A stretch of DNA of 64,000 bases from Chryseobacterium sp. (GCF_019236175.1 NZ_JAFAJM010000009.1:1-64000); one strand, 5' to 3'. Positions 8,685 through 17,768 are shown, numbered from the stretch's first letter. Numbers and translations are program-made. The notes: generated from the letters alone by a model not told the origin.

Positions 8685-11516
8685 TTAATGAGCCTCAAGC
8701 CAGTTATCCCCTACTCCGATCTCTACCAATAAAGGAACCTGTGTTTTTAAAGCATTTTCCATTTCTTTTTTAATTAATGCTGAAGCGGCGTCTATTTCGT
8801 CAGCCGGAGCTTCAAATACCAATTCGTCATGTACCTGAAGCAGCATTTTGGTTTTTAACTGCTGTTCTTCAAGCTCACGGTCTATTTTAATCATTGCAAT
8901 TTTTACAATATCTGCTGCGCTTCCCTGTACCGGAGCATTCACTGCATTTCTTTCTGCATGACCTCTCACCACAAAGTTATTGGAATTGATATCTTTCAAG
9001 TGACGTTTTCTTCCTAAAATAGTTTCCACATATCCTGCCTCTCGTGCTTTATTTACCTGTTCCGCCATATATTGTTTCAGTTTAGGATAGGTTTCGAAAT
9101 AGGCTTCAATCATTTGTTTCGCTTCAGTACGGGATAATCCTGTCTGTTCTGCCAGTGCAAAAGCTCCCTGTCCATAGATGATTCCGAAGTTCACCGTTTT
9201 AGCCTGACTTCTCTGGGTTTTGGAAACTTCTTCCAGAGGAATTTTAAATAGTTTTGCTGCCGTGGAAGCGTGGATATCTTCTCCGTTCTGGAATGCCTTG
9301 ATCATATTTTCTTCACCTGAGATTTCAGCGATAAGACGAAGTTCGATCTGTGAATAATCGGCAGAGATAATCTTCTTTCCTTCTCCGGAAACAAAGGCTC
9401 CACGGATCTGCTGTCCTCTCAGTGTTCTGATCGGAATGTTTTGCAGGTTAGGATTTACACTCGCCAAACGTCCTGTTGCAGCCGTGGTCTGTGAGAAATT
9501 AGTATGTACTCTGTTGTCTGCTTTATCGATCTGTGAAGGCAGGGCATCTACATAGGTAGATTTTAATTTCTGGTAAGTTCTGTATTCCAGAATATGCGTG
9601 ATGATTTCATGTTTTGAAGAAAGCTTCTGAAGGACATCTTCCGAAGTTGCATATTGTCCGGTTTTTGTTTTCTTGGCTTTTGGATCCAGCTGCATTTTCT
9701 CAAAAAGGATCTCACCAAGCTGTTTCGGAGAGTTCATATTAAATTCTTCTCCTGAAAGGTCAAAAATTTTGGTTTCCAGCTGTCTTAGATCATTTTCAAG
9801 ATCAATACTTTCCTGAGCCAGCCATTTTTCATCAAGAGAAATTCCGGCAAGTTCCATTTTTGCCAGTACTTCCATCAATGGCATTTCGATAGTATAGAAA
9901 AGTTCCTCCAGGTTTTCTTTTTTCAATTGCGGAGCAAACAGTTCATAGAGCTGGAAAGTTACGTCTGCATCTTCAGCCGCATAATCAGTCTGCGTTTTAA
10001 GGTCTGCATCTCTGAAGTTTCCCTGTTTTTTTCCTTTCCCTATAATAGTTTCAATGGAAACCGGTTTATAATTAAGGTATACTTCCGAAAGATAATCCAT
10101 TCCGTGTCTTCCGTCCGGATTCAGCAGGTAATGGGCAATCATGGTATCAAACATGGCACCTTTAACGGTAATATTGTACTGTTTTAAAATTTTATAGTCA
10201 AATTTTAAATTGTGAGCAATTTTAAGCAGGTCTTCTTTTTCAAAAAACGGTCTGAAAATCTCAAGAGTCTGTAATACCTCAGCTCTGTTCTCTGATAAGG
10301 GAATATAATAAGCCAGTCCTTTTTTATAAGAGAAACTCATCCCTACTAATTCTGCTTCCAGCTCGTTTAATGAAGTCGTTTCCGTATCAAAGCAAACCAC
10401 TTTTTGCTTCAGCAGGTTGTCTACTAATTTTTTCTGAGCTTTCGGATTATCGATGAACTGATAAAGGTGATCATTATGTTCAATGCTGGACTTGGTAGAA
10501 GTAGCCTGGTCCAGTTCTTCAAAATTAGCAAAAAGGTCAAGCTGCATCACCTGTCCCTTTACTTCTGTCCCTGCGGAAGTCTGTTTTACTTCTACTTCGC
10601 TTACCACCACCGTTTCTGTAGCTGCGGGAGCGAAAGCCCGGTAAAGGTTTTCATAGAGTCTTCTGAATTCTATTTCTTCAAATACTTCTTTTACTTTTTC
10701 AAAATCCGGAGTTTCAAGATCGTACTGTTCCTGATGAAATTCTACAGGTACATCACAAATAATGGTGGCCAGTTTTTTAGAAAGGATTCCACGTTCTGCG
10801 GAAGCTTCCACTTTTTCTTTCAGCTTTCCTTTCAGTTTATCGGTATTGGCCAGTAAAGTTTCAATATTTCCGAATTCTTTAAGGAACTTCATTGCCGTCT
10901 TCTCTCCTACTCCTTCCAGCCCGGGAATATTATCTACAGCGTCCCCCATCATGGCAAGAAAATCAATCACCTGTTTCGGATCTTCAATTTCATATTTTGC
11001 CTTTACTTCTTCTACTCCCAGAATTTCTATATCGCCACCTTTTAAACCCGGTTTATAAATTTTGATTTTATCGGTAACCAGCTGTGCAAAGTCTTTATCC
11101 GGTGTTACCATAAAAGTGGTATACCCTTCTTTTTCTGCTTTACAGGCAATAGTTCCTATCACATCATCTGCCTCATACCCTTCTACTCCTAAAATCGGAA
11201 TATGCATGGCTTCCAAAATCCTGTGAATATATGGAACAGCAATTTTAATGGCTTCGGGAGTTTCACTTCTATTCGCTTTATAATCTGAAAAATCTTCCGT
11301 TCTTACACTTGCCTGTCCCACATCAAAAACTACTGCGAGGTGAGTGGGTCTTTCTCTTCTGATCAGCTCGATCAGAGAGTTGGTAAAACCAAAGACGGCA
11401 GAAGTATCCAGTCCTTTACTTGTAAGTCTCGGGTTCCTGATCAGTGCGTAATATCCTCTGAAAATCATCGCATAAGCATCGATGAGAAACAGCCTTTTAT
11501 CTTGTGTTGCCTCCAT
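8685..11516 (-). CDS. polA: DNA polymerase I
   Basis: Protein of 943 residues with all three PolA domains. The N-terminus is a 5'-3' exonuclease (LFLIDAYAMIFRGYYAL, then VEGYEADDVIG, then MGDAVDNIPG). The middle is a 3'-5' exonuclease that keeps its acidic residues (CFDTETTSL, then AHNLKFDYKIL, then AAEDADVTF), so proofreading is probably active. The C-terminus is the family A polymerase (DYSQIELR, the finger-helix region around RSQAKTVNFGIIYG, and LLQVHDELVFE). It fills gaps in repair and removes Okazaki primers. I chose ATG 11516; a TTG 18 bp upstream is also in frame. Monocistronic, with tssD copy 1 upstream on the same strand behind its own terminator. Confidence 0.96.
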   Translation of the reverse strand: MEATQDKRLFLIDAYAMIFRGYYALIRNPRLTSKGLDTSAVFGFTNSLIELIRRERPTHLAVVFDVGQASVRTEDFSDYKANRSETPEAIKIAVPYIHRILEAMHIPILGVEGYEADDVIGTIACKAEKEGYTTFMVTPDKDFAQLVTDKIKIYKPGLKGGDIEILGVEEVKAKYEIEDPKQVIDFLAMMGDAVDNIPGLEGVGEKTAMKFLKEFGNIETLLANTDKLKGKLKEKVEASAERGILSKKLATIICDVPVEFHQEQYDLETPDFEKVKEVFEEIEFRRLYENLYRAFAPAATETVVVSEVEVKQTSAGTEVKGQVMQLDLFANFEELDQATSTKSSIEHNDHLYQFIDNPKAQKKLVDNLLKQKVVCFDTETTSLNELEAELVGMSFSYKKGLAYYIPLSENRAEVLQTLEIFRPFFEKEDLLKIAHNLKFDYKILKQYNITVKGAMFDTMIAHYLLNPDGRHGMDYLSEVYLNYKPVSIETIIGKGKKQGNFRDADLKTQTDYAAEDADVTFQLYELFAPQLKKENLEELFYTIEMPLMEVLAKMELAGISLDEKWLAQESIDLENDLRQLETKIFDLSGEEFNMNSPKQLGEILFEKMQLDPKAKKTKTGQYATSEDVLQKLSSKHEIITHILEYRTYQKLKSTYVDALPSQIDKADNRVHTNFSQTTAATGRLASVNPNLQNIPIRTLRGQQIRGAFVSGEGKKIISADYSQIELRLIAEISGEENMIKAFQNGEDIHASTAAKLFKIPLEEVSKTQRSQAKTVNFGIIYGQGAFALAEQTGLSRTEAKQMIEAYFETYPKLKQYMAEQVNKAREAGYVETILGRKRHLKDINSNNFVVRGHAERNAVNAPVQGSAADIVKIAMIKIDRELEEQQLKTKMLLQVHDELVFEAPADEIDAASALIKKEMENALKTQVPLLVEIGVGDNWLEAH

Positions 11517-11665
11517 ATTATCTATAATGAACAAATATATGAAAATAGGAAGAAAGTTGCTAGTGTGAACGGGAGAGTTTAGCGCTGAAGGTGTAAAGTT
11601 GAGAGTTGGCGCCTGACCATTGAAAGCTGAAATTTTTGAGGATCACAGTCAAGGATATGCATAAA

Positions 11666-11695
11666 AAACAGTACACTCAATGGGCATACTGTTTT
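11666..11695 (-). terminator. Terminator of tssD copy 1
   Basis: Inverted repeat AAACAGTA / TACTGTTT about 30 bp after the tssD stop, with a T-run (TTTT) in the minus direction. Confidence 0.65.
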
Positions 11696-11726
11696 ATATA
11701 AATTAGTTTCTAAGGGTCTATGTAAC

Positions 11727-12134
11727 TTAGTTACCCGGCCATAATCCTGCATACTGAGAGTTACCGTAGTCGATTGTTTCAGCACTGATAACGAAGCTGA
11801 TCAACATACTGTTGCTGTCGATTGCATCGAATTCTACTTCGTGCTGAATCACATATCCGTTTTCCCAGTTTAAAGTAATTAATGTACCTTCTTCGTGAGA
11901 TTTGTTAAATGTAATTTCCCCTTTTGTAGGCTTATATTTACCGTTTAATAAACTCTCTAAAATGTCTGATTTTTCAGTAGCTTCTACTGTAACTTTAATT
12001 AATGCATTGGAAGGATCTGATGCTACACGTCCTGATACGTCTGTAGATCTGGAAACGCTGTAGTTCATCTTTAATAACTTCTGTCCTTCTCCGCCGTTGA
12101 ATTTTAAGATTCCTCTTGAATTTCTTTCTGCCAT
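11727..12134 (-). CDS. tssD: T6SS tube protein TssD (Hcp-like), copy 1
   Basis: 135 residues with the Bacteroidota TssD pattern: MAERNSRGILKF at the start, SRSTDVSGRVASDP, then FDAIDSNSMLISFVISAET. TssD rings stack into the inner tube that is fired from the cell and carries effectors. This copy differs from the other two mainly at residues 24, 71 and 91 (Asn, Lys, Glu) and at the last residues (GN). It has its own promoter and terminator, so it can be expressed apart from the effector operon that ends 306 bp upstream. Confidence 0.93.
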   Translation of the reverse strand: MAERNSRGILKFNGGEGQKLLKMNYSVSRSTDVSGRVASDPSNALIKVTVEATEKSDILESLLNGKYKPTKGEITFNKSHEEGTLITLNWENGYVIQHEVEFDAIDSNSMLISFVISAETIDYGNSQYAGLWPGN

Positions 12135-12186
12135 GATTGGTAAATTTTAATCGTTAGTAATAAATTGTTATTCGATAATTATATAA

Positions 12187-12280
12187 CAAAGATAAAGCCG
12201 TTGGTTTTGAAAAAAAAGCTTTTGAAGATAAATCTGAAATTTTGTCGTAATTCTACGATTTCATGTCGTAATTCTACGAC
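12187..12280 (-). promoter_or_regulatory. tssD copy 1 promoter with tandem palindromic operators
   Basis: Read on the minus strand, a TATCTTTG -7 box (12194-12187) starts 53 nt before the ATG. Two palindromes of the form GTCGTAGAATTACGAC, at 12265-12280 and 12244-12259 (the second one base off), lie 21 bp apart. The nearer one starts 110 nt before the ATG. No -33 element is evident, so an activator bound at the palindromes may be required. The rest of the 305-bp gap up to 12439 holds nothing else that I recognise. The same geometry recurs before the other two tssD genes. Confidence 0.7.
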
Positions 12281-12439
12281 TATAGATTTAAAAGCTCTGT
12301 TTAAGCTGTTATCTTTAAAATACTTATCTTTTATTATACATAATAAAATCAGTAGTAAACGAATACCCCGCAAAGGGATATAATCAATATCAAAAGACCG
12401 GTTTAATCTGATATGTAAAGGAAAATCATCCCTGTTGCC

Positions 12440-13777
12440 TTAGGCATCCGTTGCACTTACCGTCACTCCTTTGGTCATATCTTTGGCAAAACCTTCAGCG
12501 GCCAGTCTGATGGCTTTTTCTGAGAAATAACTTGCAGCAAACGGAGCAATTAAAGTAAGAATACCAGCCGCTGATGTGGCTCCGCTTTTTAAACTTGCTT
12601 TATTATTTTCACTAATGGAGAGGTTGGTTTTTTCAGAATGGGTTTCGGCTGATGCATTCGCATTCTTCCCGTTTACTTTTCCTCTGAAATTACCGCTCTT
12701 ATTGGTCACTTTTTCCTGAAGTTCTTTTCCGAATTCTCCGGCTTTCATTCTTTCAAACATTTCTCTTAACTCCGGATTATTTTTCAAAGAATAGGTTCCC
12801 TGTTTTTTGGCTTCTGCAATACCTTTGTCAAATTTTTCGAGATCGGCTTTTGAGGCTTTATTCTCAATCATATTCTTTCTGATATCACGTCCGTCTTTTA
12901 CAGGACTCCACAGATCCCAGTTATCTGTTGGAATGATGGGATCTTCGGTTCCCTGTTGTGCGCTTTTAACATCACTATAGCTGCTTCCGTCGGCTTGTGC
13001 TGAATTTATTCTTTCACCTAATCCGCTTGCTAAGGGAGTAATTAAGATTTGTCCTACAGGAATCCACAGTCCAAATATGGTAGCCTGCGTCAGAGCATGC
13101 AAAGCTCCCTGTCCCCAGGTTAAAGTGGCACCTGCAGGCAAAGCGACTCCCATTCCGAAACCAAGCAGAGCACCTGTTAAAAATCCACCAGCCACATTAG
13201 TCCAGAATTCAGTTTTATTATTTCCGGCAATATTTCCGGCTGCACTTACGGCATCTGCTTTGTTGATAAAGGGAAGTACCACTCCTCCTTCTTTACAGGA
13301 CAGCATAGAATTTTTGGTGAGTGCCAGATGGAGATCTTTAACCTTTATTTTATGGCTGTCAAACCTTACTGTAGTATGATGTAAAGTCCATTTACTTTCT
13401 TCATATCCGATCATATCACTGCATGAAGGTCTTTGTGCCATTTTACAGATTCCCCAGATAATGGCCCCGATTGCGATAGCTCCTCCAACGATCCATCCGG
13501 CCACCGGTACGGTCATACATACTGCAGCAATCCCAAGCCCTACTCCCACACCGGCACCTAGCGCCACCATTCCTGCTCCTGTGCTCCAGTTTGATTTACA
13601 TTTAAAATCCTCGCTAAGTTTTTTATCAATTTTGACAAGAAAAACTTTATCCCGGGCTCCGAACTTCACGGTTCTTGCGAATGACTCTCTCAAATCACTC
13701 AATAAAAGCTGCCTTGGGTCAGGATTCATCTGATTGGTACAGACCGCATATATTTTTTCAGGTAAGTAAACTGCCAT
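12440..13777 (-). CDS. PAAR-like protein with hydrophobic C-terminus, putative T6SS effector
   Basis: 445 residues. The N-terminal ~170 residues match the lipase effector of this locus in layout: a Phe-x-Cys (58-60), a Gly/Ala-rich hydrophobic hairpin (67-110), Cys119, Trp130, then SMLSCKEGGVVL (157-168). This resembles PAAR-like (DUF4280-type) spike-tip domains. The C-terminal part has further hydrophobic stretches (about 190-250), a charged helical region (about 285-355), a Ser/Asn-rich linker and a last hydrophobic segment near 410. I recognise no catalytic motif; it may act on membranes, which is speculation. Last gene of the VgrG-effector run. No immunity gene lies downstream; the three-helix protein just upstream is a candidate. 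Confidence 0.65.
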   Translation of the reverse strand: MAVYLPEKIYAVCTNQMNPDPRQLLLSDLRESFARTVKFGARDKVFLVKIDKKLSEDFKCKSNWSTGAGMVALGAGVGVGLGIAAVCMTVPVAGWIVGGAIAIGAIIWGICKMAQRPSCSDMIGYEESKWTLHHTTVRFDSHKIKVKDLHLALTKNSMLSCKEGGVVLPFINKADAVSAAGNIAGNNKTEFWTNVAGGFLTGALLGFGMGVALPAGATLTWGQGALHALTQATIFGLWIPVGQILITPLASGLGERINSAQADGSSYSDVKSAQQGTEDPIIPTDNWDLWSPVKDGRDIRKNMIENKASKADLEKFDKGIAEAKKQGTYSLKNNPELREMFERMKAGEFGKELQEKVTNKSGNFRGKVNGKNANASAETHSEKTNLSISENNKASLKSGATSAAGILTLIAPFAASYFSEKAIRLAAEGFAKDMTKGVTVSATDA

Positions 13778-13788
13778 AATCTATATTG

Positions 13789-14469
13789 TTACCAGTATTT
13801 TTCGAGTTGTGTAAATAATACAATCAGTAATAAAAAGCCTCCGCAAAGAAAAATGATCATAATCTGCCATGGTTTCAGCCTGTTGATCATACTGTATTTT
13901 ATCTTTTCAGACTTCACTACATATACTCCATAGTGAGGAAACACCTGGGTATTTAGTTTATTTTTAAGCTCTTTTTTATTAAAATTCTCTTCTAAAAAAG
14001 GGTTTAAATAGTCAACAAATGCATCTATTATTTCAAGATCTTTTTGAGTTGAAAATGGTACAAATCCCGTATTTCCGACTCTCATCCTGATGTTTTCATC
14101 AGGGGTGGTTATCGTCAGATATCTGAACCCTACATTTCCCAGATTTTTAATCGATCTGATGTCTTTCAGCGGAATTAGTTTTTTCTCATTTTTATAAGTA
14201 ATTTCCAGCATACTTTCATCAACATTGATATTCCATTTTTTATCTTTTATGGTGGTACTCAATAATTTCAATATAAGTATGCTTACTATAATTGTTAAAA
14301 ATGAGGCCAGCAGAACAGGATATAAAAAAGAAGACTTTGGCAGATACAGCTCACCTATGTACATAACCAGAAAAAATACGGCTAATGCAGGAACAGCCAG
14401 TATCAGTCCTATTTTCCATTCTGTTTTGGCATCGATACCATCAAATTGAAAATTCTTAATTTCCTTCAT
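13789..14469 (-). CDS. Hypothetical three-helix membrane protein, candidate immunity protein
   Basis: Not recognised. 226 residues. Two N-terminal hydrophobic helices (about 22-42 and 50-70) are followed by a beta-rich cytoplasmic-looking domain (LEITYKNEKKLIPLKDI, PH-like in feel only) and a C-terminal helix (about 200-220). Its start overlaps the end of the LysM gene by 14 bp and its stop is 12 bp from the PAAR-like effector gene, so it is translationally embedded in the effector operon. From position and membrane topology it could protect against the neighbouring effector; this is inference. Confidence 0.6.
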   Translation of the reverse strand: MKEIKNFQFDGIDAKTEWKIGLILAVPALAVFFLVMYIGELYLPKSSFLYPVLLASFLTIIVSILILKLLSTTIKDKKWNINVDESMLEITYKNEKKLIPLKDIRSIKNLGNVGFRYLTITTPDENIRMRVGNTGFVPFSTQKDLEIIDAFVDYLNPFLEENFNKKELKNKLNTQVFPHYGVYVVKSEKIKYSMINRLKPWQIMIIFLCGGFLLLIVLFTQLEKYW

Positions 14470-15541
14470 CCGGGGTATAATTTTCTAATTGTTTTATACT
14501 ATAGTTGCATTCATTTTCTATGTTATCAGCAATAGATTCCTTCATTTTTACGATAGCTGTTTTTACCAGTCCCGTACGGGTATCTATTTCTATTTTTGAT
14601 CTGAAGATCAGTTTATACTGAGTATAACTAAAGCCTATACTGGGTTGGTGCAGGTTATTATACTGGCTGATGATATTTTCTTCCAGCTCTTTATTTAATT
14701 CATATTCTGCCACCATTCTCAGGGTAAGTATCTCATGATGTTCAGAAACTTTGTCATATCTCAGAGTAAGAGGTATTACATTAGGAGGTACTACAGTGGA
14801 AAGAAAACTAAAATGAGCAGGCTCCAGACGATCACTATTGATATACTGATTAAAACAGGTGAAATAAAAAAAGTCTTTTCTGTACTCTTCTTCATTAGCA
14901 GCTTCAGGGGAAAACTGGGTATCTCCCAGTTTAATAATTTCCTGAACTCCTTCTTCATTAGCCTTGGCCAGCTCTATGATAAAGGGATTCCTGAAAAGTT
15001 GTTGTTTTTTATATACTGTCCAGTTGTCATGCAGCTCCTTTCTGTTGAGAATCTTTTTGATCTGTCCGTTCTCATCTAGGGTAAAAAGGATATTGTGCTT
15101 GATTTGGTCTGTTTCCGCAATAAAATCAAGAACATTCAGCATAACCGGAGGGGTCATTTTTTTTAGGTAATCTTCTCTTTTAACAGATCCTATATTATGT
15201 ACGGTATCTATTTTAAGGAGGTATTGAAATTTCTGTTCTACAAACTGGGCAACTTCTCCGTTAATACTGGTTGTATTGACCTGTTCACAACGGTATCTTG
15301 CTTTTTGATTAAAGGGAACTTTCTCACCTTCTCTTATGCTTCTGACTTTTTGTTTTTTAAGGTGTTCTTTGCTTACTATAATATGCTCCAGATGAATAGG
15401 TAGTGTACTTCCTATAATAACACCGGTGATTCCGGAATGTTGATTATGAAAATCCACAAGTTCATTCACTGAAATTTTCTGTTTTTCGGCAATAGACTCT
15501 AATGTATCTTTTTTCTGTATTTTATATTGTATAAACTCCAT
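14456..15541 (-). CDS. LysM-domain protein, candidate T6SS effector adaptor B
   Basis: 361 residues. A LysM domain fills residues 4-50 (YKIQKKDTLESIAEKQKISV). The rest is a domain also found in the 284-residue protein next to vgrG. The clearest match is residues 152-177 here (TLDENGQIKKILNRKEL, then W and K) with residues 95-120 there (LLDTDKTILEVTNKEEV, then W and K); the C-terminal beta-rich part is also similar. LysM domains without a signal peptide occur in baseplate and spike-associated proteins of contractile systems. I infer a loading adaptor or spike-associated role for the downstream PAAR-like effector. No family name is claimed. Confidence 0.65.
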   Translation of the reverse strand: MEFIQYKIQKKDTLESIAEKQKISVNELVDFHNQHSGITGVIIGSTLPIHLEHIIVSKEHLKKQKVRSIREGEKVPFNQKARYRCEQVNTTSINGEVAQFVEQKFQYLLKIDTVHNIGSVKREDYLKKMTPPVMLNVLDFIAETDQIKHNILFTLDENGQIKKILNRKELHDNWTVYKKQQLFRNPFIIELAKANEEGVQEIIKLGDTQFSPEAANEEEYRKDFFYFTCFNQYINSDRLEPAHFSFLSTVVPPNVIPLTLRYDKVSEHHEILTLRMVAEYELNKELEENIISQYNNLHQPSIGFSYTQYKLIFRSKIEIDTRTGLVKTAIVKMKESIADNIENECNYSIKQLENYTPDEGN

Positions 15542-15591
15542 TATTGTTCATCAGCCTCTCCTAGAGACTTTTTTAATTATTTTACGTTAGC

Positions 15592-16503
15592 TTAGCTGCC
15601 TTTCGCTCTTTTCAAATCTTCCTGATAAAGGTTCTCTCCATAATTGTTGTTAAAATTAATGGAGATTTTATCTTTGGGGTTTAGATTTTCATAAAGCTGT
15701 ATTCTGAGCTTAGCTTCTGCTACGGTATCTTTTTTATAGGGAAACTGAACGTTATACTTCTCAATTAACTGTTTTTTAAACGCTGTTATTTCATTTAAGT
15801 TTTCCGTTTTATTAAATTTTCTTTGATTTTCTTCTTCAAACTGAATATAACCCGCTATTGGACAAAGATCTGTCCCTTTTATCTTAGGCTGGCCTCCTTT
15901 CTCTAAAAAATAACTGGCCAGTTTCAGATCATTTCTGGCCGCATCTTCCATTATATTGCTTCCATCAATGGATATGTTATTGATATCAGCTCCATTCTGA
16001 AGCAAATAATCGATCATTTTTTTTTCGGTATTTTCAAAACCACCTATCAGCATGGCTACACTTAATGGAGATCTTCCTAAAGCTGGATTGGGATTGGCTT
16101 TATACTTGAAAAGCAGTTGAAGCATATCATAGTTATTAAGTGCTACTGCATGATTTAAGGGGGATTCCAGCCCTTCATTAGGAACGATAATATTAGGATC
16201 TGCACCTAAGGCCAAAAGTTTCTCCATTGCATTGGTATTCTCAATCACAGAAGCATACATGAGCAATGTATATCCTGTTTCTTCCTGTAAGGCATTAAGG
16301 TCGATATGTTTTTCTTTAATAAGCTGCTCCATACCTACCAGATCTCCATCGAACATTTTTTGGGCTGCTGATAAACCGTCTCCTTTAAACATCTTTGAAG
16401 GAGGATATTCATTTCTATTTTCTTTTTTACGTGACCTAAGGCTAAAGTCTGAGCAGGAAATAAGTGTCATGATGGAAAATATTATTAAAAAAAATGGTTT
16501 CAT
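15592..16503 (-). CDS. Ankyrin-repeat lipoprotein, probable immunity to the lipase effector
   Basis: 303 residues with signal peptide and lipobox LISC (Cys17), so it is attached to the membrane on the periplasmic side. Residues about 45-210 are ankyrin repeats (GYTLLMYASVIENTNAMEKL, ALGADPN, SPLNHAVALNNYDMLQLLF, QNGADINN). The C-terminal ~90 residues are charged and helical. It starts 2 bp after the stop of the lipase gene. Periplasmic lipoproteins encoded directly after T6SS lipases are commonly their immunity proteins, because these lipases attack membranes from the periplasm. The function is inferred from this position and topology. Confidence 0.72.
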   Translation of the reverse strand: MKPFFLIIFSIMTLISCSDFSLRSRKKENRNEYPPSKMFKGDGLSAAQKMFDGDLVGMEQLIKEKHIDLNALQEETGYTLLMYASVIENTNAMEKLLALGADPNIIVPNEGLESPLNHAVALNNYDMLQLLFKYKANPNPALGRSPLSVAMLIGGFENTEKKMIDYLLQNGADINNISIDGSNIMEDAARNDLKLASYFLEKGGQPKIKGTDLCPIAGYIQFEEENQRKFNKTENLNEITAFKKQLIEKYNVQFPYKKDTVAEAKLRIQLYENLNPKDKISINFNNNYGENLYQEDLKRAKGS

Positions 16504-16504
16504 A

Positions 16505-17755
16505 TTATATATTATTTGCTACAACGTCTGTATTGATATTGGCTACCATCGCCTGAAGAGCATCTGCATAGGCGCCGTGTCCGCTTCCTAAGGTCTTAAT
16601 ACCAAGACCTTCATTATCTTCTATATATCCGAAGATTTCATGCTGCTGTCCCAATGCACGGGGAGCAGCACCTGTAAGACCTCCGAATATGGCCAGTTTA
16701 TTAAGTCCGGGAATCCTTGAAAAAGCTAATGTGGAAAGTAATCCTTCTCTATTATTCTGCAATCCGTTAAGGATATCGTTGCTTGTACTGTAGTTGATGA
16801 TATTTGAGGTCGATCCTACAGCTTTCTTTTTATCAAGATAATCCAGTGTATTTTTGTGCACACCTCTCGCATTGAAAGTATATCCGGGAAGTCCTGTATA
16901 GTAGGAAGCCATCGCACTGTTTCCGCCTCCCAGTGAATGTCCTGTAAATTTCACTTTTCCGTTGGTTGCCTCATTCATCTTTTGAGCAAGGTTTCTCGTC
17001 TTTTCTATTTGAGGTGTATTAGCTCCAAAAGCCTGTCCGCCGTCTTCTATTACCCAGTCTTTTATAAACTGGTCACCTGCTTCCGAGCCTCTGAAAGCTA
17101 CAAAATAGTCTCCGGTTTCTTTATTATAATAAAGGGAAGAAAAGAAACCATCGTCTTTATTGGTATTAAAATCTTCTTTTAGTAATACACCCGGACCAAA
17201 GAGTTTATTTAATTCACTCTGGTCATCCGTGTTGATTCTGGTATAGCCATCGATATCGGTATTTTCTCCCTTTTTATTGTCTTCATAAGAATTTTGGGCC
17301 ATTTTACTGGCGGTAACTGCTTCCTGCAGCTGAACAACCGGTAAATGGAAAGTAATTTCCCCACCGAGAAAACAATGTAAACTGGAGTTTTGCAATAAAG
17401 GTTTTTTATTTTCAATCTTTACTTTTGGATGGGTATTTTTCCAGTCACTTCCTTTACATAAAAAGGAACATATATTCAGGCAGTCATCAATCAGTGCACT
17501 TCCCGCCCACGCGGCGGCGGCAAGAACGAAAAGTCCTCCGGAAAAAGCGGCAGCTACAGCTACTCCGGCCAAAGCTCCGGCCATCATCATTTCAGGACAG
17601 ATAAAATTATCCTTGAAACGATCCTCTTCCGTAGCCATCAGCTTAGTCCCTTTTTTCAGGTGTACCGAAGACTGGGAACTCACTCCGATTCCTATAAGCC
17701 TTCTCCCTTTACTACACATCAGCGGAGTATTTTGTGCTATGTATAACTGACTCAT
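16505..17755 (-). CDS. T6SS effector: PAAR-like N-terminus fused to a class 3-like lipase
   Basis: 416 residues. The N-terminal half has the PAAR-like layout shared with the other effector of this locus: Cys53 after FI, a Gly/Ala hydrophobic hairpin (56-90), Cys96/Cys100, Trp105, then SLHCFLGGEITF (125-136). The C-terminal half is an alpha/beta-hydrolase: YFVAFRGSEAGDQF (217-230), the nucleophile elbow GHSLGGG with Ser274, and candidate acid Asp327 and His393 (SGHG). It should be delivered at the spike tip and hydrolyse membrane lipids of the target. It is preceded by adaptor-like protein A and followed immediately by an ankyrin lipoprotein (probable immunity). Confidence 0.82.
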   Translation of the reverse strand: MSQLYIAQNTPLMCSKGRRLIGIGVSSQSSVHLKKGTKLMATEEDRFKDNFICPEMMMAGALAGVAVAAAFSGGLFVLAAAAWAGSALIDDCLNICSFLCKGSDWKNTHPKVKIENKKPLLQNSSLHCFLGGEITFHLPVVQLQEAVTASKMAQNSYEDNKKGENTDIDGYTRINTDDQSELNKLFGPGVLLKEDFNTNKDDGFFSSLYYNKETGDYFVAFRGSEAGDQFIKDWVIEDGGQAFGANTPQIEKTRNLAQKMNEATNGKVKFTGHSLGGGNSAMASYYTGLPGYTFNARGVHKNTLDYLDKKKAVGSTSNIINYSTSNDILNGLQNNREGLLSTLAFSRIPGLNKLAIFGGLTGAAPRALGQQHEIFGYIEDNEGLGIKTLGSGHGAYADALQAMVANINTDVVANNI

Positions 17756-17768
17756 AATGATCCTGATT

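Noticed and set aside
12244..12280. The paired tssD palindromes as a CRISPR or transposon end
   Set aside because: Only two units per site, always at a fixed distance from a tssD start, with no target duplication and no spacer pattern.
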